A DNA stretch of 64,000 bases from Canna indica. Taxonomy: Eukaryota; Streptophyta; Magnoliopsida; Zingiberales; Cannaceae. How positions within the stretch are numbered: position 1 is the stretch's first letter; the number at the start of each line of letters is the position of its first letter. The notes beneath the pieces were generated by a model that made no database searches, had not been told where the DNA came from, and worked only from the letters and a program-made list of their open reading frames with translations. Shown piece by piece: positions 46,918 to 58,319 of this stretch. The DNA lies in contig CP136896.1 in assembly GCA_034359265.1 (NCBI GenBank), positions 30,692,001 to 30,756,000 on the forward strand, in the 5' to 3' direction. The position numbers and the translations under genes are program-made.

Positions 46918-47278
46918 ACTTTTATTTTTGTGTTTATTTTGTAGAGCGTGATTTTGATGTACGACGCAGCTGATGATGGCGGACCCCGATAGTGATCTCG
47001 TGAGCTAGTTGATGTAGTCGAGTCGAGTCTTGTAAGAATTGAGTCTGTTAACAACAGTAGAGTGATTGTAATGGTAGTTCTTCTATTTCCTAGACTTGAG
47101 CATGTTATCTAGTACTTCATAATTGTGATGTTGAGTTGTCATCAAATGTTATTTCTATACTGTGGTACGTTATCTTTTGGTTTGGTTCATTTAAGATCTA
47201 GGTGTTTGTTTTAGGCTTCAGAGTGTTCGACCGCACTCTGGCCGGTCACGTGACCCGATTTTGGGGCGTGACATAAAC

Positions 47279-48126
47279 AAATCACATCGAGAAGAAGAAC
47301 AAAGACAGAGTTCAGTAGCATAAAGATGCCAAATAAAGATGCCAAAGACAGAGAGTCATACGCTATGCACATGCTCATTTATAGTTTTGTTTTCTACAAG
47401 ATTCCTTCTTTGCAACTTGCAAAGAGATAGCAAATCATCCGTATCAGAATAAGATTTGAACCAATGATACTAATTTGTTTCCTTTCCCACTAAAAAGGAA
47501 AATTAAAATGAAAAGGAGCAGAGCATTTCAAGCAACATAAGAATAGTTTAATGAGCAAAAAATTAGTGTTTTAATTGGGGAGAGGATGCGGCAGCACATG
47601 GTGAAACAGTATGAGACAAAATATCGAACTGCTGAAGTGCTTGCTTGAACTACTAGAAGTAGAATAAGACTTTGTATATTACTTGTCGAGTACTACCCAG
47701 TTGGCACCAACTCGCTTTGATTCCCCAACCACTACGCCACCATCGCGGACGCCGGAAGACGAAGAGCAGAACGAGAAGAAGGCACTTGGATCGCATCCCA
47801 CCACTTTTATCTCACATTAATCTGCACAAACGAAAATCAAATTAAGACGGCACTATTATTGCCTTTGCAATTGGACATTAGCCAAGCAACAGCTGAAGCA
47901 GAAAAACGAAAATACAACTGGCTGAAGACATTGATGTCTCTCCATGCTCTATTTTGATTCACTGCCAAAACGATAATCCTGACATGGATTGTGTTTCTTT
48001 GAAGAATGTGGCTATAAAGACGAGATTTTGAAGTGTAATTTCTGTGCCGAGACGGAGATGGACGAATAAGAATACGCAGCAGTTTGGTTTTCATACCTCG
48101 TTGCGGCAATCGATTTAAAGCGTCAT
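47279..48126. other. Pre-insertion DNA between family C and family B elements
   Basis: Contains the USP-like exon fragment (47683-47821) and probably its upstream intron (47822-48126). The ORF at 47837-48109 minus has no recognisable similarity and is probably intron. Confidence 0.5.
47683..47821 (-). pseudogene. Universal-stress-domain kinase-like gene, second exon fragment
   Basis: On the minus strand a TTTGTGCAG acceptor (ending 47822) is followed by INVR, then after a one-base loss KVVGCDP, and ends ESKRVGANWVVLDK before a GTAATA donor at 47682. The ending matches, from memory, the USP-like N-terminal domain of plant inactive protein kinases of the Arabidopsis At3g13690 type (...ANWVVLDK). 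The frameshift at AGATAAAAG makes it a pseudogene or a captured fragment. The first part of the same domain lies at 57693-58010; the family B element inserted between them. Confidence 0.6.
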
Positions 48127-48595
48127 TGTAAGAACCGGAAAAGTTTCCTAATATAAAAATATGTTTTGGTGCAGCGCATCGAACCCGGGGTAGTCGAGTC
48201 GAGCATCAGGATCGCATCGTGTGAAAAGGTATGACTCGGCTAATGGATCATGAAGTCTATTTGGGTAATTAACTTTCCTTTTATGAAATCATACCTTAAA
48301 TTAAGTTAACTCGAGTCATGTTATGGGTTGAGTCGGAACCCAAGTCGAGTTTGGATTTAGGTCGACTTCCGGGTATGACTTAAGTGAGCCTTGAGGCAAT
48401 CTTTGGAAAGATGGTTGAGGGGATAAAATCCCCCTTATGGCAGCCATGCGACTCACCCATTGAGTCGCACAAGACCGCAAGGGAGAAGAGAAGGAGCAAA
48501 GAGGAGGATTGGGGGCTTGGATCGATCTGAAACTCGCGTCGTCTCCGGAAAATCTCAAGTCGTCATCACCCGATCCTTGTTTCTTGGCGATCTAG

Positions 48596-50307
48596 GTGAG
48601 TGGTTAATGTTTAAAAGGTTTGGGGGAGGCGGGTGGCCGAACCCTAGATGATAGGTTGAGCTCTCGCGATTTTTCTGACGATCCATGATTTCAACGACAT
48701 GTGTTCACTATTTTATAAAGTTTCTTGTCGGATCTCACTGTTTTAATCGTCGATTTGCATGTTCTTGGGGCTACCGAGTCATGGGAAAAGGGAAAAGGTC
48801 ATGCTGAAATTTTCTCTGATTCCCATGACGGCAAGAAGGCCCTTAGATGACCTTATATCACTGTTTTGATGTAGTTCCTCTGAACATTTCGCGTATTATG
48901 AAGTGTGCCCTCTCTAAAGTCCCTTGAAGTGGCCGAATGAACCCTACAACTCATGAAGAGGGTTCGGCCAAGGGTGAGGGGAAGATTAAGTAGTTCATTA
49001 GTATTTAAATTGTGTGCGGAATTGAAGAGGTAAAGGTATAGCTAGAGTCTCCTCCCTCTTTTCCTACCCCAAGGACCTTGGCCGAGCAAGGTCCTCCTTG
49101 CTCATGGTTCGGCCAAGGTTAGGGAAAGGAGGAGAGACTTGCTTTAGATGAAAATTTCATGATTTTAAGGATCACACATAAAGATATGATAATACTTAGG
49201 AAGAACACCAAACTTAGCAAGTAGCTTAAATGATTTTGAATTGTAGAAATGCTAGTTTTGTAACCATACTTAGCATTAGATCCTTAAACTTTGGATGTTG
49301 ACATTGTTACCATGTTTTGTATTTCATACATGTTATTTAAATTCATTACCTATCTTGCCATGCTAGATAGCTACTCTTTATTGTGCTAATATTCCTAAGG
49401 TAGTATAAGAATTGTTATGTATAAACATTATGGTCATATATGATGAATGTTACAATATTTGCACATTTTTCTTTGGATTATACATGCTGCCCTAAATGTT
49501 CTCAGATGGTATTCCAATGTCGATTCATGGAAATTCTCACCTAAGACAGTGTAGGAGGATAGGCAACATGTAAGACGTCACTAGATGATCATGGCACATT
49601 TATGGAAACTTAGTTATGAGACGATAACACTTCTATGTCTGCTTGTATACTTTTGGAAACTTAGAGCTCGTATGTGCATATATATTGAAAGGGTGGCATA
49701 AACTGTTGACCCGGTAGCCGGACATAGGCCAGATATGGGCAAAGGCCCGATGTGTGTATATATGAAAACCCTAGGATATTGATTGTGTAATGTGCTTGAG
49801 ATGGTCCGCCGAGGGGCGAGGAGGTCGGAGATGACCAATGCCCAGCTCGGCCAGTTGGGTTTAGAGGTGCGCCAGCGGGCCCGCTAGGTGCCAGACCCCA
49901 GTTGGATGGGACTAGCTATCCTTACCCCAGACGGTGTCCGAAGAGTAGTGGACCATCCTAGTCGACGGCCCGGGATTGTTTACTTGCATCTTGAGATGAT
50001 GTGGCCGTTGGCCAGTATGATACTACCTGATATGGTAGGGACAGCGGCAGCCGGGATATGATTCGATGAGAAGGCCCGAGGGCCGGATGCCGAAGGCTTC
50101 ATAAGCCGAGGTAGTAGGTTATCATGTACAGTTGATGTTGATGGATCCGTTGAGGGTCTGTAGTCGCATTAGAAATAAATTTTACCTCCTAGTATATTCT
50201 TTTATTGCCTTATATGATATATATGCATGACCGAGGCTTATGTGGAGGTTCATTTGAGCCACTCATTGAGTCCCAAGTGGACTCACAGTTTATTTCTATT
50301 TATGTAG
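48596..50307 (+). other. Putative intron within family B 5' LTR
   Basis: GTGAGTGG after TCTAG at 48595 and TTTATTTCTATTTATGTAG ending at 50307 define 1712 bp. The 3' LTR has the same pair at 55666 and 57316. Splicing is inferred. Confidence 0.45.
50268..50284 (+). promoter_or_regulatory. LTR inverted-repeat box, GAGTCC/GGACTC type
   Basis: Perfect 6-bp stem, 5-nt loop, ending 23 bp upstream of the acceptor; repeated in the 3' LTR at 57277-57293. Confidence 0.5.
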
Positions 50308-50668
50308 AGCATGAGCAGTAGCTTGGTGTCGACATGGTGCAGCTGGAGGGCGCAGGCGGTGCCATATCTCGTAGCGGCATCCATGAGTCTTAGACTAGTG
50401 CCTAGTTTTGTTGGTTTTGTTTCTGCACTGACGGTTGTAATTGAAAATAATTGTAAAACTTGATATTTGACTATTCGGTTTTGATGTTGATGTTTCTATT
50501 TGTTTTGAAAAACTTATATATTGTGACTTGGAAACTTTTATAAAGTATGTTGAGTTTTCTTTCAGTTGATATGTCTTGGTTTTCTTGATGTTAGTGTAGA
50601 TAGTAGGCTACAGGGCAGGATGTAGGCCCTGGCTGGTCACACTACCCTCAGTTGGGGTGTGACAAAGT

Positions 50669-50680
50669 TAGTATCAGAGC
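50669..50680 (+). promoter_or_regulatory. Primer binding site (initiator tRNA-Met)
   Basis: TAGTATCAGAGC, four bases after the LTR end; differs from the usual TGGTATCAGAGC at one position. Confidence 0.75.
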
Positions 50681-50883
50681 ACTTGGTTAGGTCTTGTCTA
50701 TGACTCAGTGTTGGGTACCGTATTAGACATATGCTAGCGTGTCGACATACGGTATAGTTATGCTACGAAATTGGGCGACCACTCCTGCACTCAGCGCACA
50801 TGCAGTTAGTAATTTAAATTACAGTTGAATGAATTATTTATGTTAGCAAGATAATTGTTTCCTTGTTCTCTCTACGATAGTGT

Positions 50884-53800
50884 GATGGAGACTCACAATG
50901 CTGCACTAAGTGGCAGTGACAGTAATTTGTGTGATAAAACATAGAGTCAAGAGGTTGGACCCAAGAGAGGGTCGAGTGGGGGCGCGTAGACGCGTACCCC
51001 ATTTGTCGGTAGAAAATATTCTTTATGTACTTGTGTGTACTGTGCATGGATGTTGATTGTGTTTGTGCTCTTGGATGAGCGATGGCCGGGCCGAGAAGCG
51101 TGCTGACTTGGCAAGTTGGTCCCAACTCGGCGAGTGGATTTTGGGTCTTGATACTGCGTCAGTGAGCCATACTGACGTTAGACCTGAGTGGATTTGGTTA
51201 GGTGGGCTATTCCCAACCAGAGTGGGCCTGGGTAGAAGGCTCGCTAGATAGATTCTAGCGACCGACTAGTATGATTGTTAGGTTTGGGCCGGTTTGGGTC
51301 GTGTGAATGTATTATTTTCTGTTGGGCCGGCATGGGCCGAGTGATCTTGGCATTCATGAGCATGAGATGTATTAATGAGTGTTCGGGATAAGCGGGCACG
51401 GGACTTTGAGATGCTGCGCAAGTCTGGTAGCATGTCAGTGCCAGGAGGTGCCTCTTGGAAGGTTGAGGTGCTGCAATGTGGCAGCAGCAGCAGCTAGAGG
51501 CACTGGGGGGCCTACCTTAGTCGCGCAAACACTTGCTTCAAGTGCGGCTGAGTCGGGCACTTCAAGAAGGACTGTCCTGAGGAAATTGGCCAGAAGCCTC
51601 AGCAGTCTAAGGGAATGGCGCCTATGTCAGTAGGGTCAGTGGCTTAGAGGGGGCAGACACAGAATATGGGGCTGCAGACTAGTCATTCAGAGAGACCACC
51701 TACTCGGGTATATGCTATGAATCGTGATGGGGCAGAGGCGTCCAAAGCAGTGGTGGTAGGTACTATTTTAGTATGTTTGTCTGCTGTATATGTTTTATTT
51801 GATCCGGGTGCCATGCACTCGTTTGTGTCTGTCATATTTGCTGCGAAATTGCTAATGACACCCTCCATGCTCGATGGGCCATTGATAGTATCAACGCCTA
51901 CAGGCGATGCAATCTAAGCAAATTCAATATACCAAGACTGTGAGGTGCTCATCTGCGACCATGTGTTGAGTGCGGATTTGATACTCCTACCCAGTCTTGA
52001 GCTTGATGTCATCTTTGGCATGGACTGATTGGCAGAGCACTTTGCGATATTGGATTGCAGAGCTAAAATGGTAATGTTTAATAAGCATGGGCTGCCGCAG
52101 TTCACCTTCCAAGGAGAGGGAGGTAGCAAGCCGATAGGGGTCATCTCAGCCCTAAAGGCTCACAAGTTGCTTCGGGGCGGCTGCCAATCCTTCTTTGCCT
52201 TCGTATCTGTGGCCGAGGAGAAAAGGGGTGAGGCAAGGAATGTCAGCGGAACCCCAGTGGTCTGTGAATTCCCTGATGTGTTTCCCAATGAATTGTCGGG
52301 ATTGCCGCCCAGAAGGGAAGTTGATTTTGCATTGACCTGCAGTCCGAGGTGAAACCAATTTCCATTCCACCTTATAGGATGGCACCGGCCGAACTCAGGG
52401 AGTTAAAGGTGCACTTGCAGGAAACGCTAGACCTGGGTTTCATCCGGCTGAACGTGTCGCCCTGGGGTTCCCCGGTTCTCTCAGTGAAGAAGAAGGATGG
52501 GTCGATGCGCATGTGCATCGACTATAGGCAACTGAACAAGGTGGCCGTCAAGAATCGCTACCCACTACCAAGGATAGACGATCAGTTTGACTAGCTGCAG
52601 GGGGCACAATTGTTTTCAAAGATAAATCTAAAGTCCGGGTACCATCAGCTGAGGATCCGAGACTGCGATGTGCCTAAGACGGCCTTTAGGACTCGCTACG
52701 GTCACTATGAGTTCCTAGTGATGTCCTTTGGCCTAACCAATGCACCTGCTACCTTCATGGACCTAATGAACAGGGTATTTAAGGAGTACCTGGACATCTT
52801 TGTGATCGTCTTCATTGACGATATTCTGGTTTTCTCCAAGAGTGAGGTAGAGCACTCTAAGCACTTGAGAATGGTCCTGGAAACCCTCAAAGAGCACCGT
52901 TTGTTTGCAAAATTTTCCAAGTGTGAATTTTGGTTGGGAAGTGTAGGGTTATTCGGCCATGTAGTGTCCAAGATAGAAGTGGTGCAGAGCTGGAAATGAC
53001 CGACTAGCGTGACTGAGGTCCGCAGTTTTCTTGCTTTGGCCGGGTACTATCGGAAGTTTGTAGATAACTTCTCCAAAATTATAGCCCCTTTGACTCGGTT
53101 GACCCAGAAAAAGGTCAAGTTCGTTTGGGATGATAAATGTGAGGCGGGCTTTCAGAAGCTCAAGGCATGTTTGACATCTGCACCCGTGTTGGCTGTACCT
53201 TTTGGCTCAGGAGGGTTTGTAATCTTCTGTGATGCCTCTCGGGTTGTCCTGGGCTACATCTTAATGCATTTTGGTAGAGTCATTGCTTATGCGTCCCGCC
53301 AGTTGAAAGTTCATGAGAAGAACTATCTGACGCATGACCTAGAACTAGCGGCAGTGGTCTTTGCACTGAAGCTTTGGCAACACTACCTGTACGGGGAGAT
53401 TTGCAAGATCTACACAGATCACAAGAGCCTCCAGAACTTGATTACCCAAAAGGAGCTGAACCTCAGGCAGAGGAGGTGGCTAGAGCTCCTAAAGGATTAT
53501 GATTGCACTATTATGTATCATCCGGGGAAAGCAAATGTGGTAGCAGATGCTCTGAGCAGGAAGTCCATGGGCAGTTTAGCTCATTTGGAAGTTAAGCAGA
53601 GGCCTCTAGCTCGAGAGTTGGCTTTGTGCCTAGAAGGGGGTGCAACCTTATCAGTGTCAGCTTCAGGTGCCCTGATGGCACACCTGCGGGTACAGTCCAC
53701 GCTGGTGGATATGCTGCGAGCCGCGTAGGGGGAGGATGTCTTTTGTGCGCTGACCAAGGATCTGGTGAAAAGAGACGATGCAGAGAACGGCTTCAGATTG

Positions 53801-55188
53801 GACTCAGAGGGTGTACTGAGGTTCAGAGACCGGATAGTAGTACCAGATATGGTTGAGGTGCGCAGGCAAGTCCTGAAACTGGGTCATCGTTCCACTTACA
53901 CGATGCATCCGGGGGCCACCAAGATGTACCAGAATTTAAGGCAGCATTACTGGTGGAAAAGTATGAAAAGAGAGGTAGCAGAGTTTATCTCCAAATGTCT
54001 GGTCTGCCAGCAGGTGAAGGTCGAACACCTTAAGCCTGCAGGGCTTCTGCAAAACCTCGAGGTGCCCGAGTGGAAATGGGAGAAAATCACCATGGATCTA
54101 GTGACCGGATGGCCTAAGTCAAAAGGCGGTTTTGATTCCATTTGGGTGGTAGTGGACCAGTTAACCAAGATCGCACACTTCATTCCAATGAAAACTACCT
54201 TCTCTGCGGAGCAGTACACCCGACTGTTCTTGGATACAATTATGGCATATCATGGTACCCCGGTGATGATTATATTCGACCACGGTACCCAGTTCACAAC
54301 CCGGTTTTGTCAGTCCTTCCAGGAAGCCTTGGGTACCCAAGTGCATTTCAGCACAGCTTTCCATCCGCAGATAGACGGGCAGTCTGAGCGGACCATCCAA
54401 ACTTTGGAGGACATGCTGAGAGCATACGTCCTGGATATGGCCGACGGCTGGGAGAGGCACCTACCGCTGATAGAGTTCACCTACAATAATAGCTATCAAA
54501 GTAGCATTGGCATGTCCCCTTTTGAGGCTTTGTATGGGCGGCGGTGTAGGTCTCCGGTGGGCTGGTTTGAGGCCGGGGAATCACTCATGGTGGTCCCTGA
54601 TTTGGTTGAGGAAGCGGTAGAGAAAGTAAAGGCTATAAAGGAAAGATTGCTGGTGGCCTAGAGTCGACAGAAAATGTATACCGATAAGAAGGCCAGGGAA
54701 TTTGAATTTGCCGAGGGTGACTTAGTCTTTCTGAAGGTCTCCCTTATGAAAGGGGTGGTCCGGTTTGGGAAGAAGAGGAAGTTGAGCCCTAAATGTATTG
54801 GGCCTTTTCCCGTTGACAAGTGGAGGGGCGAGGTGGCCTATGAGTTGACATTACCTCCTAGCCTAAGCAGAGTACACCCAGTCTTCCATGTATCCATGTT
54901 GCGAAAATATGTAAAAGATGATTCGCATGTGATCGAGCCCTCTTCCATCAAGGTAGATTCGGCCATCTCGTTCGAGGAAAGGCTTGTGGAGATCCTTGAC
55001 CGCCAAATCAGGAAGCTAAGGTTCAAAGAAATTCCCCTGGTAAAGGTCAGATGGGAGCATCATTCCAAGCAAGAGGCCACATGGGAGGTAGAGCAGGACA
55101 TGAGAGAGTGCTACCCTTCCTTGTTCGAGGAGCCAGTAAATCCTTGTTATTCAAGTAAATTCGAGGATGAATTTTCCTTAAGGTGGGA
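50884..55188 (+). pseudogene. Family B gag-pol, decayed, gag mostly missing
   Basis: The gag start METHNAALSGSDSN (50884) stops within 20 codons. Sequence from about 50945 to 51400 does not read as gag. The gag zinc knuckle (CFKCG-stop-VGHFKKDC) is near 51530-51571, protease has DPGAMHSF (usual DSGATHSF), RT has [11 protein letters not shown] intact near 52812, RNase H has FCDASR and [10 protein letters not shown], and integrase (53765-54661) has HRSTYTMHPG...CLVCQQ and a DDE core with D in MDLVTG, D in FDHGTQF and E in SERTIQTLE. The chromo-like tail ([35 protein letters not shown]) is open from 54674 to 55222. Stops include 52592-52594, 53726-53728 and 54659-54661. Many enzyme motifs survive but the frame does not. 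Confidence 0.9.
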
Positions 55189-55192
55189 AGGT

Positions 55193-57673
55193 TGTAAGAC
55201 CCGAAAAAGTTTTCTAATATAAAAATCTATTTTGGTGCAGCGCGTCGAACCCGGGGGTAGTCGATTCGAGCCTCAGGATCACCTCAAGTGAAAAGGTATG
55301 ACTCGGCTAATGGATCATGAAGTCTATTTGGGCAAATAACTTTTCTTTTACGAAATCATACCTTAAATTAAGTTAACTCGAGTCATGTTATGGGTTGAGT
55401 CAGAACCCAAGTCGAGTTTGGGTTTAGGTCGAGTTCCGGGTATGACTTAAGTGAGCCTTGAGGCCATCTTTGGAAAGATGGTTGAGGGGATAAAATCCCC
55501 CTTATGGCAGCCGTGTGACTCACCCATTGAGTCGCACAAGGCCGCAAGGGAGAAGAGGAGAAGGAGCAAGGAGGAGGATTGGGGGTTTGGATCGATCTGA
55601 AACTTGCGTCGTCTCCGAAAAATCTCAAGTCGTCGTCACCCGATCCTTGTTTCTTGGCAAACTAGGTGAGTGGTTAATGTTTAAAAGGTTTGGGGGAGGC
55701 GGGTGGCTGAACCTAGATGATAGGTTGAGCTCTTGCGATTTTTCCGACGAACCATGATTTCAACGACATGTGTTCACTATTTTATGAAGTTTCTTGTCGG
55801 ATCTCACTGTTTTAATCGTCGATTTGCATGCACTTGACGGCAAGAAGGCCCTTAGATGACCTTATATCACTGTTTTGATGTAGTTCCTCTGAACATTTCA
55901 CGTATTATGAAGTGTGCCCTCTCTAAAGTCCCTTGAAGTGGCCGAATGAACCCTACAACTCATGAAGAGGGTTCGGCCAAGGATGAGGGGAGGATTAAGT
56001 AGTTCATTGGTATTTAAATTGTGTGCGGAATTGTAGAGGTAAAGGTATAGCTAGAGTCTCCTCCCTCTTTTCCTACCCCAAGGACCTTGGCCGAGCAAGG
56101 TCCTCCTTGCTCATGGTTCGGCCAAGGTTAGAGAGATGAGGAGAGACTTGCTTTAGACGGAAATTTCATGATTTTAAGGATCACACATAAAGATATGACA
56201 ATACTTAGGAAGAACACCAAACTTAACAAGTAGCTTAATTGATTTTGAATTGTAGAAATGCTAGTTTTGTAACCATACTTAGCATTAGACCCTTAAACTT
56301 TGGATGTTGACATTGTTACCATGTTTTGTATTTCCTACATATTATTTAAATTCATTACCTACCTTGCCATGCTAGATAGCTGCTCCTTATTGTGCTAATA
56401 TTCCTAAGGTAGTATAAGAATTGTTATATATAAACATTATGGTCATATATGATGAATGTTACAATATTTGCAGATTTTTCTTTGGATTATACATGCTGCC
56501 CTAAATGTTCTCGGATGGTATTCCAAGGTCAATTCATGGAAATTCTCACCTAAGACAGTGTAGGAGGATAGGCAACATGTAAGGCGTCACTAGATGATCA
56601 TAGCATATTTTTGGAAACTTAGTTATGAGACGATAACACTTCTATGTCTACTTGTATACTTTTGGAAACTTAGAGCTCGTATGTGCATATATATTGAAAG
56701 GGTGGCATAAACTGTTGACCCGGTAGCCGGACATAGGCCAGATGTGGGCAAAGGCCCGGTGTGTGTATATATGGAAACCCTAGTATATTGATTGTGTAAT
56801 GTGCTTGAAATGGTCCACCGAGGGGCGAGGAGGTCGGAGATGACCAATGCCCAGCTCGGCCAGTTGGGTCTAGAGGTGCGCCAGTGGGCCCGCTAGGTGC
56901 CAGATCCCAGTTGAGTGGGACTAGCTATCCTTACCCCAGACGGTGTCTGAAGACTAGTGGACCATCCTAATCGATGGCTCAGAATTATTTGCTTGCATCT
57001 TGAGATTATGTGGCCGATGGCCAGTATGATACTACCTGATATGGTAGGGATGGCGGTAGCTGGGATATGATTTGATAAGAAGGCCCGAGGGCCGGATGCC
57101 GAAGGCTTGATAAGCAGAGGTAGCAGGTTATCATGTACAGTTGATGTTGATGGATCCATTGAGGGTCTGTAGTCGCATTAGAAATAAATTTTACCTCCTT
57201 GTACATTCCTTTATTGCCTTATATGATATATATGCATGACCGAGGCTTATGTGGAGGTTCATTTGAGCCACTCACTGAGTCCCAAGTGGACTCACAGTTT
57301 ATTTCTATTTCTGTAGAGTATGAGCAGTAGCTTGGTGTCGACATGGTGCAGCTGGAGGGAGAAGGCGGTGCCATATCTCGTAGCGGCGTCCATGAGTCTT
57401 AGACTAGTGCCTAGTTATGTTGGTTTTGTTTCTGCACTGACGGTTGTAATTGAAAAGAATTGTAAAACTTGATATTTGACTATTCGATTTTGATGTTGAT
57501 GTTTCTATTTGTTTTGAAAAACTTATATATTGTGACTTGCAAACTTTTATAAAGTATGTTGATGTTTCTTTTAGTCGATATGTCTTAGTTTTCTTGATGT
57601 TAGTGTAGATAGTAGGCTACAGGGTAGGATGTAGGCCCTGACCGGTCACACTACCCTTAGTTGGGGTGTGACA
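55193..57673 (+). repeat. Family B 3' LTR
   Basis: 2481 bp, TGTAAGACCCG...GGGGTGTGACA; same landmarks as the 5' LTR (donor-like 55666, acceptor-like ending 57316), less the 56-bp stretch. Confidence 0.93.
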
Positions 57674-57692
57674 GTCATTTGGGAGCAGGAAG

Positions 57693-58010
57693 CTAAAATT
57701 TGACACCTTTCTCGGCTGCGATTACGGCAATCTCCCGCCGAGCCTGGTGAAGCCCCACAACAGCCGTCGGCACCAACTTGAGGTCGATTGGTCGATGACA
57801 AAAGGATAAAGAAAATGAAAGAGATGGTCGATCGGAGAAAGCAAAGCGGCAGTCGCGGAGAGGAGCGGGGTAGTACGTATCGGTTGCCTCACGGTCGGCG
57901 CGGACGGGGAGCAACGTGACGAGGTCGCCGGGGTGGACGACATGTGTAAGGGCCCAAGCAAGGGTCGTCTTCGAGATCTCCCTCTTCGCCCTCACCGCCA
58001 CCACCACCAC
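57693..58010 (-). pseudogene. Universal-stress-domain kinase-like gene, first exon fragment
   Basis: The minus-strand reading ENVVVVAVRAKREIS, TTLAWALTHVVHPGDLVTLL matches, from memory, the start of the USP-like domain of plant inactive protein kinases (usual form VIVAVKASREIPKTALIWALTHVVQPGD). An ATG lies just upstream at 58022-58024, but in another frame, and TGA at 58022-58020 interrupts the matching frame, so the 5' end carries a one-base shift. Downstream similarity fades after LLPV, perhaps at an intron. With 47683-47821 it formed one locus before the family B element inserted. It could be a dead gene or a fragment carried by a CACTA transposon. Confidence 0.6.
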
Positions 58011-58319
58011 ATTCTCCCTTCATGATCGGAGAGCTTGCGGTGGAAACCAGTGAGTAGAATGGTGAGGGCTCGGGCATGGGCTGGTAAGTACTTATGGCGG
58101 TGCCCTTGGTCGTGGTTCTGCCTGCACACCTCGCCTTTGCCTTCTTCTCCGTAGTAGTCGCCGACCCGTCGCGAAACCTATGAATGGAGAGCGAAATAAA
58201 ATTTTAGGAATCGTGCAATTAACCCCAGTTTGTAAGGCGCTAATATTACCGCCTTAATTTAACCTCAATTACCGTAGCATTCATGTAGATTGCTATCTTT
58301 AAATATTATAAAAAAACGT

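Larger units (their letters stand above)
41198..47273 (+). mobile_element. Family C Ty3/gypsy element, internally deleted
   Basis: A 6.1-kb element with perfect 5-bp target duplication TAAAC (41193-41197 and 47274-47278). It starts with the first 412 bp of its 5' LTR, then passes directly into the end of the protease/linker region. Most of the 5' LTR, PBS, gag and protease are therefore missing. Pol (41610-44600), a purine tract AAGGGGGGAAGA (44605-44616) and a complete 3' LTR (44618-47273) follow. The duplication shows that the deletion happened after insertion. Confidence 0.9.
44618..47273 (+). repeat. Family C 3' LTR, complete
   Basis: 2656 bp, TGTAATACCCGC...GGGGCGTGACA. Features: TATA-like AAAATATAAAGGGG near 44902, GC-rich segment, repeated GCTGAAATTATG phrases (45668-45760), a ~380-bp duplication, a 55-bp palindromic array, an inverted-repeat box at 46905-46917 and an acceptor-like TTTTGTAG ending at 46944, followed by AGCGTGA and CAGCTGATG. 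Confidence 0.9.
48127..50664 (+). repeat. Family B 5' LTR
   Basis: 2538 bp, TGTAAGAACC...GGGGTGTGACA. Contains GGATAAAATCC (48421), donor-like GTGAGTGG (48596), the palindrome AGCGGGCCCGCT near 49875, an inverted-repeat box (50268-50284) and an acceptor-like TATGTAG (ending 50307). Confidence 0.93.
48127..57673 (+). mobile_element. Family B Ty3/gypsy element (Del/Tekay-like), complete structure
   Basis: A 9.5-kb element with perfect 5-bp target duplication GTCAT (48122-48126 and 57674-57678). Parts: 5' LTR 48127-50664, PBS at 50669-50680, gag-pol remnants 50884-55188, purine tract AGGTGGGAAGG (55181-55191) and 3' LTR 55193-57673. LTR ends are TG...CA. The LTRs are clearly diverged: roughly 20 differences in the first 280 aligned bases by eye, and a 56-bp stretch of the 5' LTR around 48770-48825 is missing in the 3' LTR. 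So the insertion is not recent. Stops and frameshifts make it non-autonomous. Confidence 0.95.
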
